Shown: one piece after another, positions 1 through 7,868 of the stretch
How positions within the stretch are numbered: the stretch's first letter is position 1
Layout of the letters: every line of letters begins with the position of its first letter
NCBI RefSeq assembly: GCF_026651855.1
Contig: NZ_CP093280.1
Location: 5,726,501 to 5,790,500 of the forward strand
DNA length: 64,000 bases
Direction of reading: 5' to 3'
Source of the DNA: Pseudomonas silvicola
GTDB taxonomy: Bacteria; Pseudomonadota; Gammaproteobacteria; Pseudomonadales; Pseudomonadaceae
The notes under the pieces: generated by a model
The model's database searches: none
Seen by the model: the letters and a program-made list of their open reading frames with translations, nothing else
What the model was told of the DNA's origin: nothing
Program-made: the position numbers and the translations under genes

Positions 1-822
<822 letters not shown>

Positions 823-846
823 TCTCCCATTACCAAGGCCCCCCGC

Positions 847-1022
847 ATGTCTCTGGCAACCACCTACCTCGCCGGCCTGCGTTCGCGTTTGCCTGGCCAT
901 GACCTTGAACAACTGCAACTGGCGCACGGCGCTTCGGCAGCAGACGTACACCGGCTTCTGGAACGCTACCCGCTGTGCCCGCCTGGCCTGTTGCAGTTGC
1001 TCGAGCAGTTCGACGGCACCCA
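847..1022 (+). pseudogene. truncated SMI1/KNR4 (SUKH) family protein, N-terminal fragment
   Basis: From ATG 847 the frame encodes about 58 residues that look like the start of a Pseudomonas SMI1/KNR4 protein (the segment PPGLLQLLEQFDGT is typical). Around 1020 the similarity stops and the frame runs into unrelated DNA, ending at 1089. SMI1/KNR4 proteins are usually 150-200 residues, so most of the domain is missing. The lost part is replaced by the tail of an AraC-type regulator in another frame, which points to a deletion fusing two genes. SUKH proteins are known as immunity proteins of polymorphic toxins; that role is inferred for the ancestor only. Confidence 0.6.
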
Positions 1023-1025
1023 GTG

Positions 1026-1217
1026 CCGGGGGTCAGGCTCGAGCGCGCCAAGGCACTGCTGGAGACCAGCGCCCTGCCCATGCCATTGATCGCCGAACAA
1101 TGCGGCTTCGGCACCGCTGCCACGTTGCGGCACCACTTCCGCAAGCATCTGGACAGCAGCCCGAGCTGTTACCGCAAGCAATTCGGGCGCACGGCTGATC
1201 AGGGCCCCGAGCTGTAA
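1026..1217 (+). pseudogene. AraC/GlxA-type regulator, C-terminal remnant
   Basis: The translated segment PGVRLERAKALLETSALPMP followed by IAEQCGFGTAATLRHHFRKH is the second helix-turn-helix of an AraC-family (GlxA-like) activator. It ends at TAA 1215-1217. The sensor domain and the first helix-turn-helix are absent. The open frame upstream of 1026 comes from the adjoining SMI1/KNR4 fragment read in another frame. A remnant left by deletion is the simplest reading; no function is expected. Confidence 0.7.
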
Positions 1218-1792
1218 GGCACCGCATAGTGAAGGTCGCTACCGGGTGATGAGTAATCCATGCCATCGGACCTCAAGCACGGCCTCGTTCTCTTCAACCG
1301 CCCCACCGTGCAGTCAACCCATTCCAGATTGACCCCCTTTCGGGCAAGGGCTGCGGCCTTTGCTTCCATCTCCACGATCTGTGCGCGCCGAAATTCGATC
1401 TCTGCCCGGCTGGGCAACAAAGGCGCCACCCACAACCAGGCAGCCGCGCACAGGACCGCCAGCGACCCGATCATGACGGCAACCGTTTTCACCCCCAGCA
1501 GGCGCCCCGCCTGCTGGTAGCGCTTCGCGGCCTTGGCGGCGGCCACGTCAGCCGCCTCGAATTTCTCGGCCAGCAGTTTAGCGGCTCGCGTGGCCGTCGC
1601 ATCCGCCAGGACCGAGAGGTCTTTTCTCGCGATAGACAACTGCTTCTGCACTTCATGCTCAAGGTTGCCCAGGGCCCGGACGGCGGCGTCACACGCATCT
1701 TGAGTCTGCAGCCCAGCCGAGAGCAGCGAGGTAAGCACTTCTGCTTGGGTGCGGATTTTTTCGTCGTAGGTTTCGTACTCGGCAACCGTCAT
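1199..1792 (-). CDS. hypothetical coiled-coil protein with one membrane segment
   Basis: From the ATG ending at 1792 this gives about 197 residues. Residues 1-100 are Ala/Glu/Lys rich and heptad-like (a likely coiled coil). One hydrophobic segment follows (VAVMIGSLAVLCAAAWLWVA), then a basic tail with two cysteines (DCTVGRLKRTRPC). The open frame extends upstream to 1915, but that part overlaps the preceding gene, so the inner ATG nine bases after that gene's stop is preferred. The architecture recalls accessory mobilisation (MobB-like) proteins, but the resemblance is weak and function is unknown. Its 3' end overlaps the AraC remnant on the other strand by 19 bases. Confidence 0.55.
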   Translation of the reverse strand: MTVAEYETYDEKIRTQAEVLTSLLSAGLQTQDACDAAVRALGNLEHEVQKQLSIARKDLSVLADATATRAAKLLAEKFEAADVAAAKAAKRYQQAGRLLGVKTVAVMIGSLAVLCAAAWLWVAPLLPSRAEIEFRRAQIVEMEAKAAALARKGVNLEWVDCTVGRLKRTRPCLRSDGMDYSSPGSDLHYAVPYSSGP

Positions 1793-1800
1793 GGGCGTCG

Positions 1801-2520
1801 TCACCGGCCCATCCCCCGGCCCAAGGACCTCTGCATGGCGAGTTCCTTCTCCTGGGCTTTTTGCAGCATCAGTTGATGGCTTCGCTCGGTGTGTGCGATC
1901 CGTTCCTTTACCCATTGCTTGTGCATCATGTTGAGCTCCAACATATCCTCGATGGGGGCGAATTTCAGCAGGCCACCTGGCTCGGCCAATAGCAGCAGGC
2001 CGCCGGAGCCTGACGCTGCCTTGCCGCTCACCGTCTTGATGGCAAGCAGGTATTGATTGATCTGCGCACCAGTGAAGCGGGTTTTGCGGGTAGCAATGGC
2101 TTCGGCAGTCGACTGCACAAGGGTCTCGAGCCGCCCCGTTGCCTGCGGGCTGATCCTGGGAAATGCGTCCAGATAGGGGACTGTCAGCAGCCCTAGTGTG
2201 TCGGTGGTGGCCTTGGTCTCAACGTACCAGTGCACTTCACGCGACAGCTCGCACAGCCCTCTGTCTTCGATCACCTTCCTGAGCCCGGCATGTTTGCCGC
2301 GCTCCTTGCTCAGGTTGGCGCCGCCGGCCTTGAACTCGAGAAGACGAGCAACACCGCTGAAGTTCAGCAACACGTCGCCCAGCAATTGGTCGGCAGGTGT
2401 CTGCTGAAGCAGGTTGATGGAGCCTGCGGCCGCGGCTTCCGGGCCCCGTTGTTTGTCGCGAATCGAATAGCCAAGGGAAAACAGGAAATTGCCGATGGTG
2501 ATGTTTTCATAAAGCTTCAT
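1801..2520 (-). CDS. hypothetical protein, possible nuclease-like fold
   Basis: This 239-residue protein is not one I recognise. It has no signal peptide or membrane segment. A stretch near residues 48-64 reads D-x13-E-F-K, which could be the D...ExK core of a PD-(D/E)xK nuclease, but a single motif match is weak evidence. The C-terminal 50 residues are charged and helical (KERIAHTERSHQLMLQKAQE). An AAGGAG lies 13 bases before ATG 2520, a long spacing. It is upstream of, and probably co-transcribed with, the coiled-coil membrane protein; the two are likely functional partners. Confidence 0.5.
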   Translation of the reverse strand: MKLYENITIGNFLFSLGYSIRDKQRGPEAAAAGSINLLQQTPADQLLGDVLLNFSGVARLLEFKAGGANLSKERGKHAGLRKVIEDRGLCELSREVHWYVETKATTDTLGLLTVPYLDAFPRISPQATGRLETLVQSTAEAIATRKTRFTGAQINQYLLAIKTVSGKAASGSGGLLLLAEPGGLLKFAPIEDMLELNMMHKQWVKERIAHTERSHQLMLQKAQEKELAMQRSLGRGMGR

Positions 2521-2616
2521 GGGGGTGGGCTGACTCCTTTCACTCTGCGGGAGCTGTTCTGGCGCTGGCTAGCCAGCCCCCACAAGGGCAGTGGCGGCTA
2601 CGGGCGCCTGGACGGA

Positions 2617-3276
2617 CTAGGCAAGCAGATCTTCGTAGAAGGCACCATAAGGCAAGTCCGGGTGCGCGATCTGGATCTCCAGAATCCATAGCCCTTTGTT
2701 CGGGTAATGCTCGAAATCGCCCAGGTCCCCGCCGCGGTGAATAGCGTGGGGAAAGTCGCTGACGCGGTGGCCCTTGATGTCCAGGTTCAGCGTCCAGCCC
2801 ATGGCCTGCGCCTGTTCCTCGGCATAACGGTACAGCTCGGGCCCGGCCATGCGCTGGGTGCGCCATTGCGTTTCAACGCGCTGGAACAGCGTCTTTGCGG
2901 CCTGGGCGCAAGCGGCCATGGCCGGGTCGTCGCCGGTGACGAAGGTTTCCCCGGCGTCGCCTTCATGGCCCTGCCACACAGCGCCCATGTCGATGAAGAA
3001 GATATCGTGCTCACCCAGCACCGGGTCGCCGTCGGAGCGCTGCTTGAAGGTCTTGAGGGTGTTGGCACCAAAGCGCACCAGCAGCGGGTGCCAGATGCGC
3101 TGCATGGCCAGGTCCTGGAGCACCTGCTTGCCCAGCGCGCAGGCTTCGGACTCCAGCATGCCCGGCTTGATGCGCTGTGACAGCTGCTCGATGGCCCGCC
3201 AGGTCATGGCCTGGGCGTGGCGCATGGCGTCAATGCTGTAGTCAGGGCCCACGGCTTCCTTGGGTTGTACACTCAC
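2617..3276 (-). CDS. M24 family metallopeptidase (Xaa-Pro aminopeptidase-like)
   Basis: About 219 residues of the creatinase/aminopeptidase 'pita-bread' fold. The metal-binding segments are visible: FFIDMGAVWQGHEGDAGETF supplies the two Asp, DFPHAIHRGGD the His, and LWILEIQIAH a Glu. I choose GTG 3276 because AGGAGA sits about seven bases upstream; the frame runs on to 3342 without a better site. The protein is smaller than classical proline peptidases (about 400 residues) and lacks their N-terminal creatinase domain. It is cytoplasmic, and the substrate is unknown. It stands alone, divergent from the DUF1963 remnant. Confidence 0.8.
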   Translation of the reverse strand: MSVQPKEAVGPDYSIDAMRHAQAMTWRAIEQLSQRIKPGMLESEACALGKQVLQDLAMQRIWHPLLVRFGANTLKTFKQRSDGDPVLGEHDIFFIDMGAVWQGHEGDAGETFVTGDDPAMAACAQAAKTLFQRVETQWRTQRMAGPELYRYAEEQAQAMGWTLNLDIKGHRVSDFPHAIHRGGDLGDFEHYPNKGLWILEIQIAHPDLPYGAFYEDLLA

Positions 3277-3359
3277 GGTTTTATCTCCTGTATCCCTCAG
3301 AAAAATCGCTATACAAGCAACTATATAGCGATAGAGGCTCAAGCGGGGGAATTCTCCTG

Positions 3360-3560
3360 GTGACGCACACCTACGAACACAAGATCGGCGGCTACCCTTC
3401 GTTCTGCCAATCGGGGGTGGAGCCTGATGGGGACTACGAGTTCGTGTTCCAGATTTCCTCGGACGCCAAGATCAACCTCAACGTGGTGCACAGTGGCAGC
3501 CTGATGTTCTGGAAAAGCAGAACCTCGGGCGACTGGACGGTCTATTACGATTTCTACTGA
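3360..3560 (+). pseudogene. DUF1963 (YwqG-like) protein, C-terminal fragment
   Basis: About 66 residues (KIGGYPSFCQSG through FWKSRTSGDWTVYYDFY) match the C-terminus of DUF1963/YwqG proteins, normally 250-300 residues. The 5' part is missing; upstream the frame runs into the promoter side of the M24 peptidase gene. GTG 3360 could in principle start translation but has no good ribosome site. The kinase gene starts 11 bases after its stop, so the pair was probably once an operon whose first gene lost its 5' end. Confidence 0.65.
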
Positions 3561-3570
3561 AAGGACCTAC

Positions 3571-4092
3571 ATGCTTATCGTCTTCAGCGGCCTGCCCGGC
3601 ACCGGAAAAACGACCATCGCCAAGGCTCTCGTGGCGGCCATGGGGGCCGTGTACCTGCGCATCGACACAATCGAACAGGCGCTGCGAAACGCCGGCGTGC
3701 TGGCCCAGGGCGTGGGCCGCAGCGGCTACCAGGTCGCTTGCGAGCTGGCGCTGGCCAACCTTCGCCTGGGCAACAGGGTGGTCGTTGATTGTGTCAACCC
3801 CGTCCTCGAAAGCCGGAACGCCTGGCGCGAAATCGCCGTGCAGGCGGGTGCTCGGTTGCTCGACATCGAGGTGATCTGTTCCGATGCACAGGAACATCGG
3901 CGCCGGGTGGAAACCAGGACCACGGATGTCCCCGGGCTCACCCCGCCTACCTGGCGGTCCGTGCTGGAACATGAATATGAGCCATGGCATGAAGCTCCGT
4001 TTTGCCTGGACACTGCCTTGATCTCGCCTACGCACGCGGTCTCGCTGATTACCCATCGCCTGCAGATTGAAGCGTATCGTCCGCGAGACTGA
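3571..4092 (+). CDS. P-loop kinase/ATPase of the AAA_33 / zeta-like type
   Basis: This 173-residue protein begins with a Walker A loop at residues 7-15 (GLPGTGKTT), followed by a strand and Asp (YLRID) and later VVVDCVNP as a Walker B-like strand. Such small cytoplasmic kinases phosphorylate small molecules or act as zeta-type toxins or antibiotic kinases; the substrate cannot be read from the sequence. AAAGGA lies about eight bases before ATG 3571. It follows the DUF1963 fragment closely. I see no antitoxin-like partner, so a metabolic or resistance kinase is more likely than a toxin. Confidence 0.75.
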   Translation: MLIVFSGLPGTGKTTIAKALVAAMGAVYLRIDTIEQALRNAGVLAQGVGRSGYQVACELALANLRLGNRVVVDCVNPVLESRNAWREIAVQAGARLLDIEVICSDAQEHRRRVETRTTDVPGLTPPTWRSVLEHEYEPWHEAPFCLDTALISPTHAVSLITHRLQIEAYRPRD

Positions 4093-4419
4093 GCCGCGGC
4101 CGCCTTCAAGTTACGCTCCCAGCCCTGCTGCAGTCAGCCGCGCTACAACAATATCAACCCCTGCGCTGTCCCCAGAACAAGTGACAAGGTCGCCGCAGAT
4201 CCCCTCACCCGATCAATACCCATTCCCTGCAAACTCTGTATCATTCCCGGCGATTCGCTGAAGATCGCTGCATTTTTTCTGGCGTCAATTAACCAGCACC
4301 CCGGCAATCACCCAGCCCGTCTACGTCGAAATCCGTTCACGGCGCAGCAGAGGCTTCCCAAGAAACACCGAAGGTTTTGCGTTTTTAAAATCACCTTGAA
4401 TCAATGACTTACCCTTAAA

Positions 4420-4437
4420 ATGTCATTTATTTGACAT
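4420..4437. promoter_or_regulatory. FleQ-box-like inverted repeat upstream of bcsQ
   Basis: A perfect dyad with arms ATGTCA and TGACAT around TTTATT. Its core, GTCATTTATTTGAC at 4422-4435, has the spacing of the Pseudomonas FleQ box (GTCA-N6-TGAC, AT-rich centre). FleQ is a c-di-GMP-responsive regulator known to act on cellulose and other exopolysaccharide operons in Pseudomonas. It lies 20 bases upstream of the predicted -35. Binding is inferred, not shown. Confidence 0.55.
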
Positions 4438-4456
4438 GATCAAAAAACAAAAGCGT

Positions 4457-4486
4457 TTGACAACAAAACATTGACGCAGGCATATT
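4457..4486 (+). promoter_or_regulatory. predicted sigma70 promoter of the cellulose operon
   Basis: A perfect -35 TTGACA (4457-4462) is followed after 18 bases by CATATT (4481-4486), four of six matches to the -10 consensus. Transcription would start near 4494, giving a leader of about 130 bases before ATG 4624. The fit supports choosing the inner ATG for bcsQ. Confidence 0.45.
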
Positions 4487-4623
4487 GCCACCATTCAGGC
4501 AGCCTGTATTTCATTCCTCACCTTGTTGGTCAGACCCCGTTGGGACTGATCTCTTGTGCTGCTCAATGTTTGTACGATCTTGATGGTTCATTTGCACCCA
4601 ACCGCACGCAGGCACGCTCACCC

Positions 4624-5625
4624 ATGCACCATTCCGATGATATTGCGAACTTGTTCAACAGACTCGGCGCGCATGTGGGCGACTATCAGGAGATAGAGTC
4701 TGTTTTCGAATACCACGAAGAATCCCTGCCACCCACCCCGGCGCCAGCGCCTTCGACCACCGCCCGCCAGCCGCTGAGCCGCCTGCTGCAGGAAATCGAA
4801 CAGCAACGCCAGCGCCTGGAGGCCGCCAGTGGCGCACCGCAGGCTTTCGCCCCCCTGGGCAAGGCCAGGGTTGTCGCCGTGGTGTCGGCCCAGGGCGGGG
4901 TCGGCAAGAGTACTTTGGCCGGCGTGCTGGCCAATGCCCTCAAGCGGCCTGGCGGGCGCACCCTGGCACTGGACCTGTCACCGCAGAACGCCCTGTGCCT
5001 GCACGTGGGCGGTACCCTGCAGTGGCCGGGCATCGCCCAGAACGCAGGCGGCCATGGCCGTGAATTGCTGCGCGAGGGCTACGGTGGCAGCCACTGCCTG
5101 GCCTACGGCGTGGTCGACGACGTTCAGCGCGTAGCCTTTGAACAACGGCTGGCCAATGACCCGCTGTGGCTGGCCGGGTACCTGGCTGCCCTGGACCTCA
5201 ATGCGCACGACACCGTGATCATCGACACGCCCCCCGGCGCCTCGGTGTACCTGAGCCAGGCCCTGGAAGTGGCTGACGTGGTGGTGGTCGTGACCACCGC
5301 CGAAGCCGCGTCCTATGCCTCCCTTGACCAGATGGACCGCCTGCTCGCCCCCTACCTGCAACGCCCAGCCCCAGCGCACTGCACCTTTGTCATCAACCAG
5401 CTGGACACGTCCCGCCAGTTCAGCCTCGACATGTGCGCGGTACTGAAGAACAGAACCGGCATGCCGCTGCTGGGGGTGGTTCGCCAGGATCACTTCCTCA
5501 GCGAGTCATTGGCGTACGACCGCGATCCGTTGGCGCATACCCCAAACACCCGAGGCTGCCAAGATGCCCTCGACCTCATCGAATCATTGTGTGAATTGCT
5601 AGTGCAAACCACGCGAGAGCTCTGA
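4624..5625 (+). CDS. bcsQ: cellulose biosynthesis protein BcsQ (WssA), MinD-like ATPase with BcsR-like N-terminus
   Basis: About 333 residues. The N-terminus (MHHSDDIANLFNRLGAHVGDYQEIE) resembles the small protein BcsR. After a Pro-rich linker, a ParA/MinD ATPase domain starts near residue 82 with the deviant Walker A VVSAQGGVGKST and the later DTPPGAS. BcsQ proteins help localise and assemble the cellulose synthase at the inner membrane. It is the first gene of the operon, five bases before bcsA. ATG 4624 is chosen because the BcsR-like motif begins there and the upstream ATG 4471 overlaps the promoter. The BcsR and BcsQ parts, separate genes in E. coli, are fused here. Confidence 0.85.
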   Translation: MHHSDDIANLFNRLGAHVGDYQEIESVFEYHEESLPPTPAPAPSTTARQPLSRLLQEIEQQRQRLEAASGAPQAFAPLGKARVVAVVSAQGGVGKSTLAGVLANALKRPGGRTLALDLSPQNALCLHVGGTLQWPGIAQNAGGHGRELLREGYGGSHCLAYGVVDDVQRVAFEQRLANDPLWLAGYLAALDLNAHDTVIIDTPPGASVYLSQALEVADVVVVVTTAEAASYASLDQMDRLLAPYLQRPAPAHCTFVINQLDTSRQFSLDMCAVLKNRTGMPLLGVVRQDHFLSESLAYDRDPLAHTPNTRGCQDALDLIESLCELLVQTTREL

Positions 5626-5630
5626 ATGCC

Positions 5631-7868
5631 ATGACCGACGCCCCACACCCTAAGCCCGGCTTCAAGGGGCGCGCCGAACTGCGCCTGAACGGTTGGCTGA
5701 GCCGCTTCCGCCAATGGCGTGGCATGGCCCGCTGGACGCTGATCCTGGGCACCACGGCCATCGCCGCGCTGCTGCTGGTCAGCATCGTCAGCGCGCCCCT
5801 GGACCTGTATACCCAGTGCCTGTTCGCCGCCCTGTGCTTCCTCTCGGCGCTGCTGCTCAAACGCCTGCCGGGGCGCTTGCCGGTGCTAGCGCTGATCGTG
5901 CTGTCGCTGGTGGCCTCGCTGCGCTACGCCTACTGGCGCCTGGCCGACACCCTGGGGTTCGACGGCTGGCTGGACTCGGTGTTCGGCTATGGCCTGATGG
6001 CCGCCGAGCTGTACGCGCTGGTGGTGCTGCTGTTCGGATACGTGCAGACCGCCTGGCCCTTGCGGCGCCAGCCAGTACTGCTGGCCGGTGAGCCCAGCGA
6101 ATGGCCGACCGTGGACGTGTTCATCCCCACCTACAACGAAGCGCTGAACATCGTGAAGCTGAGCATCTTCGCCGCCCAGGCGATGGACTGGCCCAAGGAC
6201 AAGCTGCGCATCCACGTGCTGGACGATGGCCGCCGCGATGAATTCAAGCGCCTGTGCCACAGCATCGGCGTGAACTACATCACCCGTGACAACAACGACC
6301 ACGCCAAGGCCGGCAACCTCAACGAGGCACTCAAGGCTACCGACGGCGAATACATCGCCATGTTCGACGCCGACCATGTGCCCACCCGCTCCTTCCTGCA
6401 GATCGGCATGGGCTGGTTCCTCAAGGACCCGAAACTGGCGATGCTGCAAACCCCGCACTTCTTCTTTTCGCCCGACCCGTTCGAGAAGAATCTCAACACC
6501 TTCCGTGCCGTGCCCAACGAAGGCGAGTTGTTCTACGGCCTGGTGCAGGACGGCAATGACCTATGGAACGCCACCTTCTTCTGTGGTTCGTGCGCCATAT
6601 TGCGCCGCAAGCCGCTGGAAGAAATAGGCGGTGTTGCCGTGGAAACGGTCACCGAGGACGCCCACACCGCGCTCAAGCTCAACCGCGCCGGCTACAACAC
6701 CGCGTACCTGGCCATTCCACAGGCCGCGGGCCTGGCCACCGAGAGCCTGTCACGGCACATCAGCCAGCGCATCCGCTGGGCCCGCGGCATGGCGCAGATC
6801 TTCCGGGTGGACAACCCACTGCTCGGCAAGGGTCTGAAGCTGGGCCAGCGCGTGTGCTATGCCAACGCCATGCTGCACTTTTTCTATGGCCTGCCGCGCC
6901 TGGTGTTCCTGACAGCCCCCCTGGCGTACCTGATCTTCGGGGCGCAGATCTTCCACGCCTCGGCCTTGATGATCACTGCCTACGCCCTGCCGCATCTGTT
7001 TCACTCCAACCTGACCAACTCGCGTATTCAGGGGCGCTTTCGCCATTCGTTCTGGAACGAGGTGTACGAGACGGTACTGGCCTGGTACATCATGCCGCCG
7101 GTACTGATGGCCCTGGTCAAACCCACCTTCGGGGGCTTCAACGTCACCGACAAGGGCGGCATCATCGCCCGGGAATACTTCGACTGGAAACTCGCACGCC
7201 CGTACATCGTGCTGCTGGTGCTGAACCTGATCGGCCTGGGCTTCGGCATTCACCAGTTGATCTGGGGCGCGCCGAATACCGCCATCACCGTGCTGATCAA
7301 CGGCACCTGGACCCTCTACAACCTGATCATCATCAGCGCCGCGGTAGCGGTGGCCAGTGAAAGCCGCCAGGTACGCTCCGAACCGCGGGTGCGCGCCGAG
7401 CTGCCGGTGAAGGTGCGATGGGCCAACGGTCACGAAGTGATCTGCACCACCCAGGACTTCTCGCAGCACGGCCTGGGCTTCAAATTGCCTGCCGGCACGA
7501 CCGCCCAGGCCGGTGAGCGGGTGCGCGTGACGCTGTCGCGCAACGCCGCCGCACGCATATCCCACGCCGAGTTCGACACCACCGTGGTGTTCAGCAAAGG
7601 CCAATACGTGGGCGTGCGCTTCGACCCGCTGACCCTGCGCCAGCAAAGTGAACTGGTGCGCATGACTTTCTCGCGGGCCGACACCTGGGCCGCCAGCTGG
7701 GGCAGTGGCAAGGTCGACACCCCGCTGTCGGCCCTGCGTGAAGTCAGCGCCATCGGGCTGCTGGGCATGGTCGCACTGCTCAAGGCCCTCATCAGCCGCC
7801 CCTCTGACACATCGACGGCGCGCGTCGCGTCTTCGCTCGCGCTCGATTCCAATCTGGACAAGTCATGA
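5631..7868 (+). CDS. bcsA: cellulose synthase catalytic subunit BcsA (WssB)
   Basis: This 745-residue inner-membrane glycosyltransferase polymerises UDP-glucose into beta-1,4-glucan. Several hydrophobic helices precede the GT2 domain, which shows DDG (near residue 198), DADH (near 246), TED (near 342) and QRIRW (near 380), the full D,D,D,QxxRW set. After further membrane helices a PilZ domain follows with RSEPR (RxxxR) and DFSQHG (D-x-S-x-x-G) near residues 580-620, so c-di-GMP activation is expected. Length is slightly below E. coli BcsA (872) but typical for Pseudomonas WssB. bcsB starts within its stop codon region. Confidence 0.95.
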   Translation: MTDAPHPKPGFKGRAELRLNGWLSRFRQWRGMARWTLILGTTAIAALLLVSIVSAPLDLYTQCLFAALCFLSALLLKRLPGRLPVLALIVLSLVASLRYAYWRLADTLGFDGWLDSVFGYGLMAAELYALVVLLFGYVQTAWPLRRQPVLLAGEPSEWPTVDVFIPTYNEALNIVKLSIFAAQAMDWPKDKLRIHVLDDGRRDEFKRLCHSIGVNYITRDNNDHAKAGNLNEALKATDGEYIAMFDADHVPTRSFLQIGMGWFLKDPKLAMLQTPHFFFSPDPFEKNLNTFRAVPNEGELFYGLVQDGNDLWNATFFCGSCAILRRKPLEEIGGVAVETVTEDAHTALKLNRAGYNTAYLAIPQAAGLATESLSRHISQRIRWARGMAQIFRVDNPLLGKGLKLGQRVCYANAMLHFFYGLPRLVFLTAPLAYLIFGAQIFHASALMITAYALPHLFHSNLTNSRIQGRFRHSFWNEVYETVLAWYIMPPVLMALVKPTFGGFNVTDKGGIIAREYFDWKLARPYIVLLVLNLIGLGFGIHQLIWGAPNTAITVLINGTWTLYNLIIISAAVAVASESRQVRSEPRVRAELPVKVRWANGHEVICTTQDFSQHGLGFKLPAGTTAQAGERVRVTLSRNAAARISHAEFDTTVVFSKGQYVGVRFDPLTLRQQSELVRMTFSRADTWAASWGSGKVDTPLSALREVSAIGLLGMVALLKALISRPSDTSTARVASSLALDSNLDKS

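Larger units (their letters stand above)
4093..4623. other. 530-bp intergenic leader of the cellulose operon
   Basis: No gene is supported here. The right half is AT-rich compared with the surrounding DNA and contains a GTCA-N6-TGAC dyad and a sigma70-like promoter (separate entries). An open frame from ATG 4471 is in frame with bcsQ, but that ATG lies inside the predicted promoter and its extra 51 residues do not look like protein, so 4471-4623 is taken as 5' leader. Confidence 0.6.

Noticed and set aside
3571-4092. Zeta-type toxin of a toxin-antitoxin pair
   Set aside because: Walker A fits, but no antitoxin-sized partner gene is adjacent and the protein is shorter than zeta toxins.
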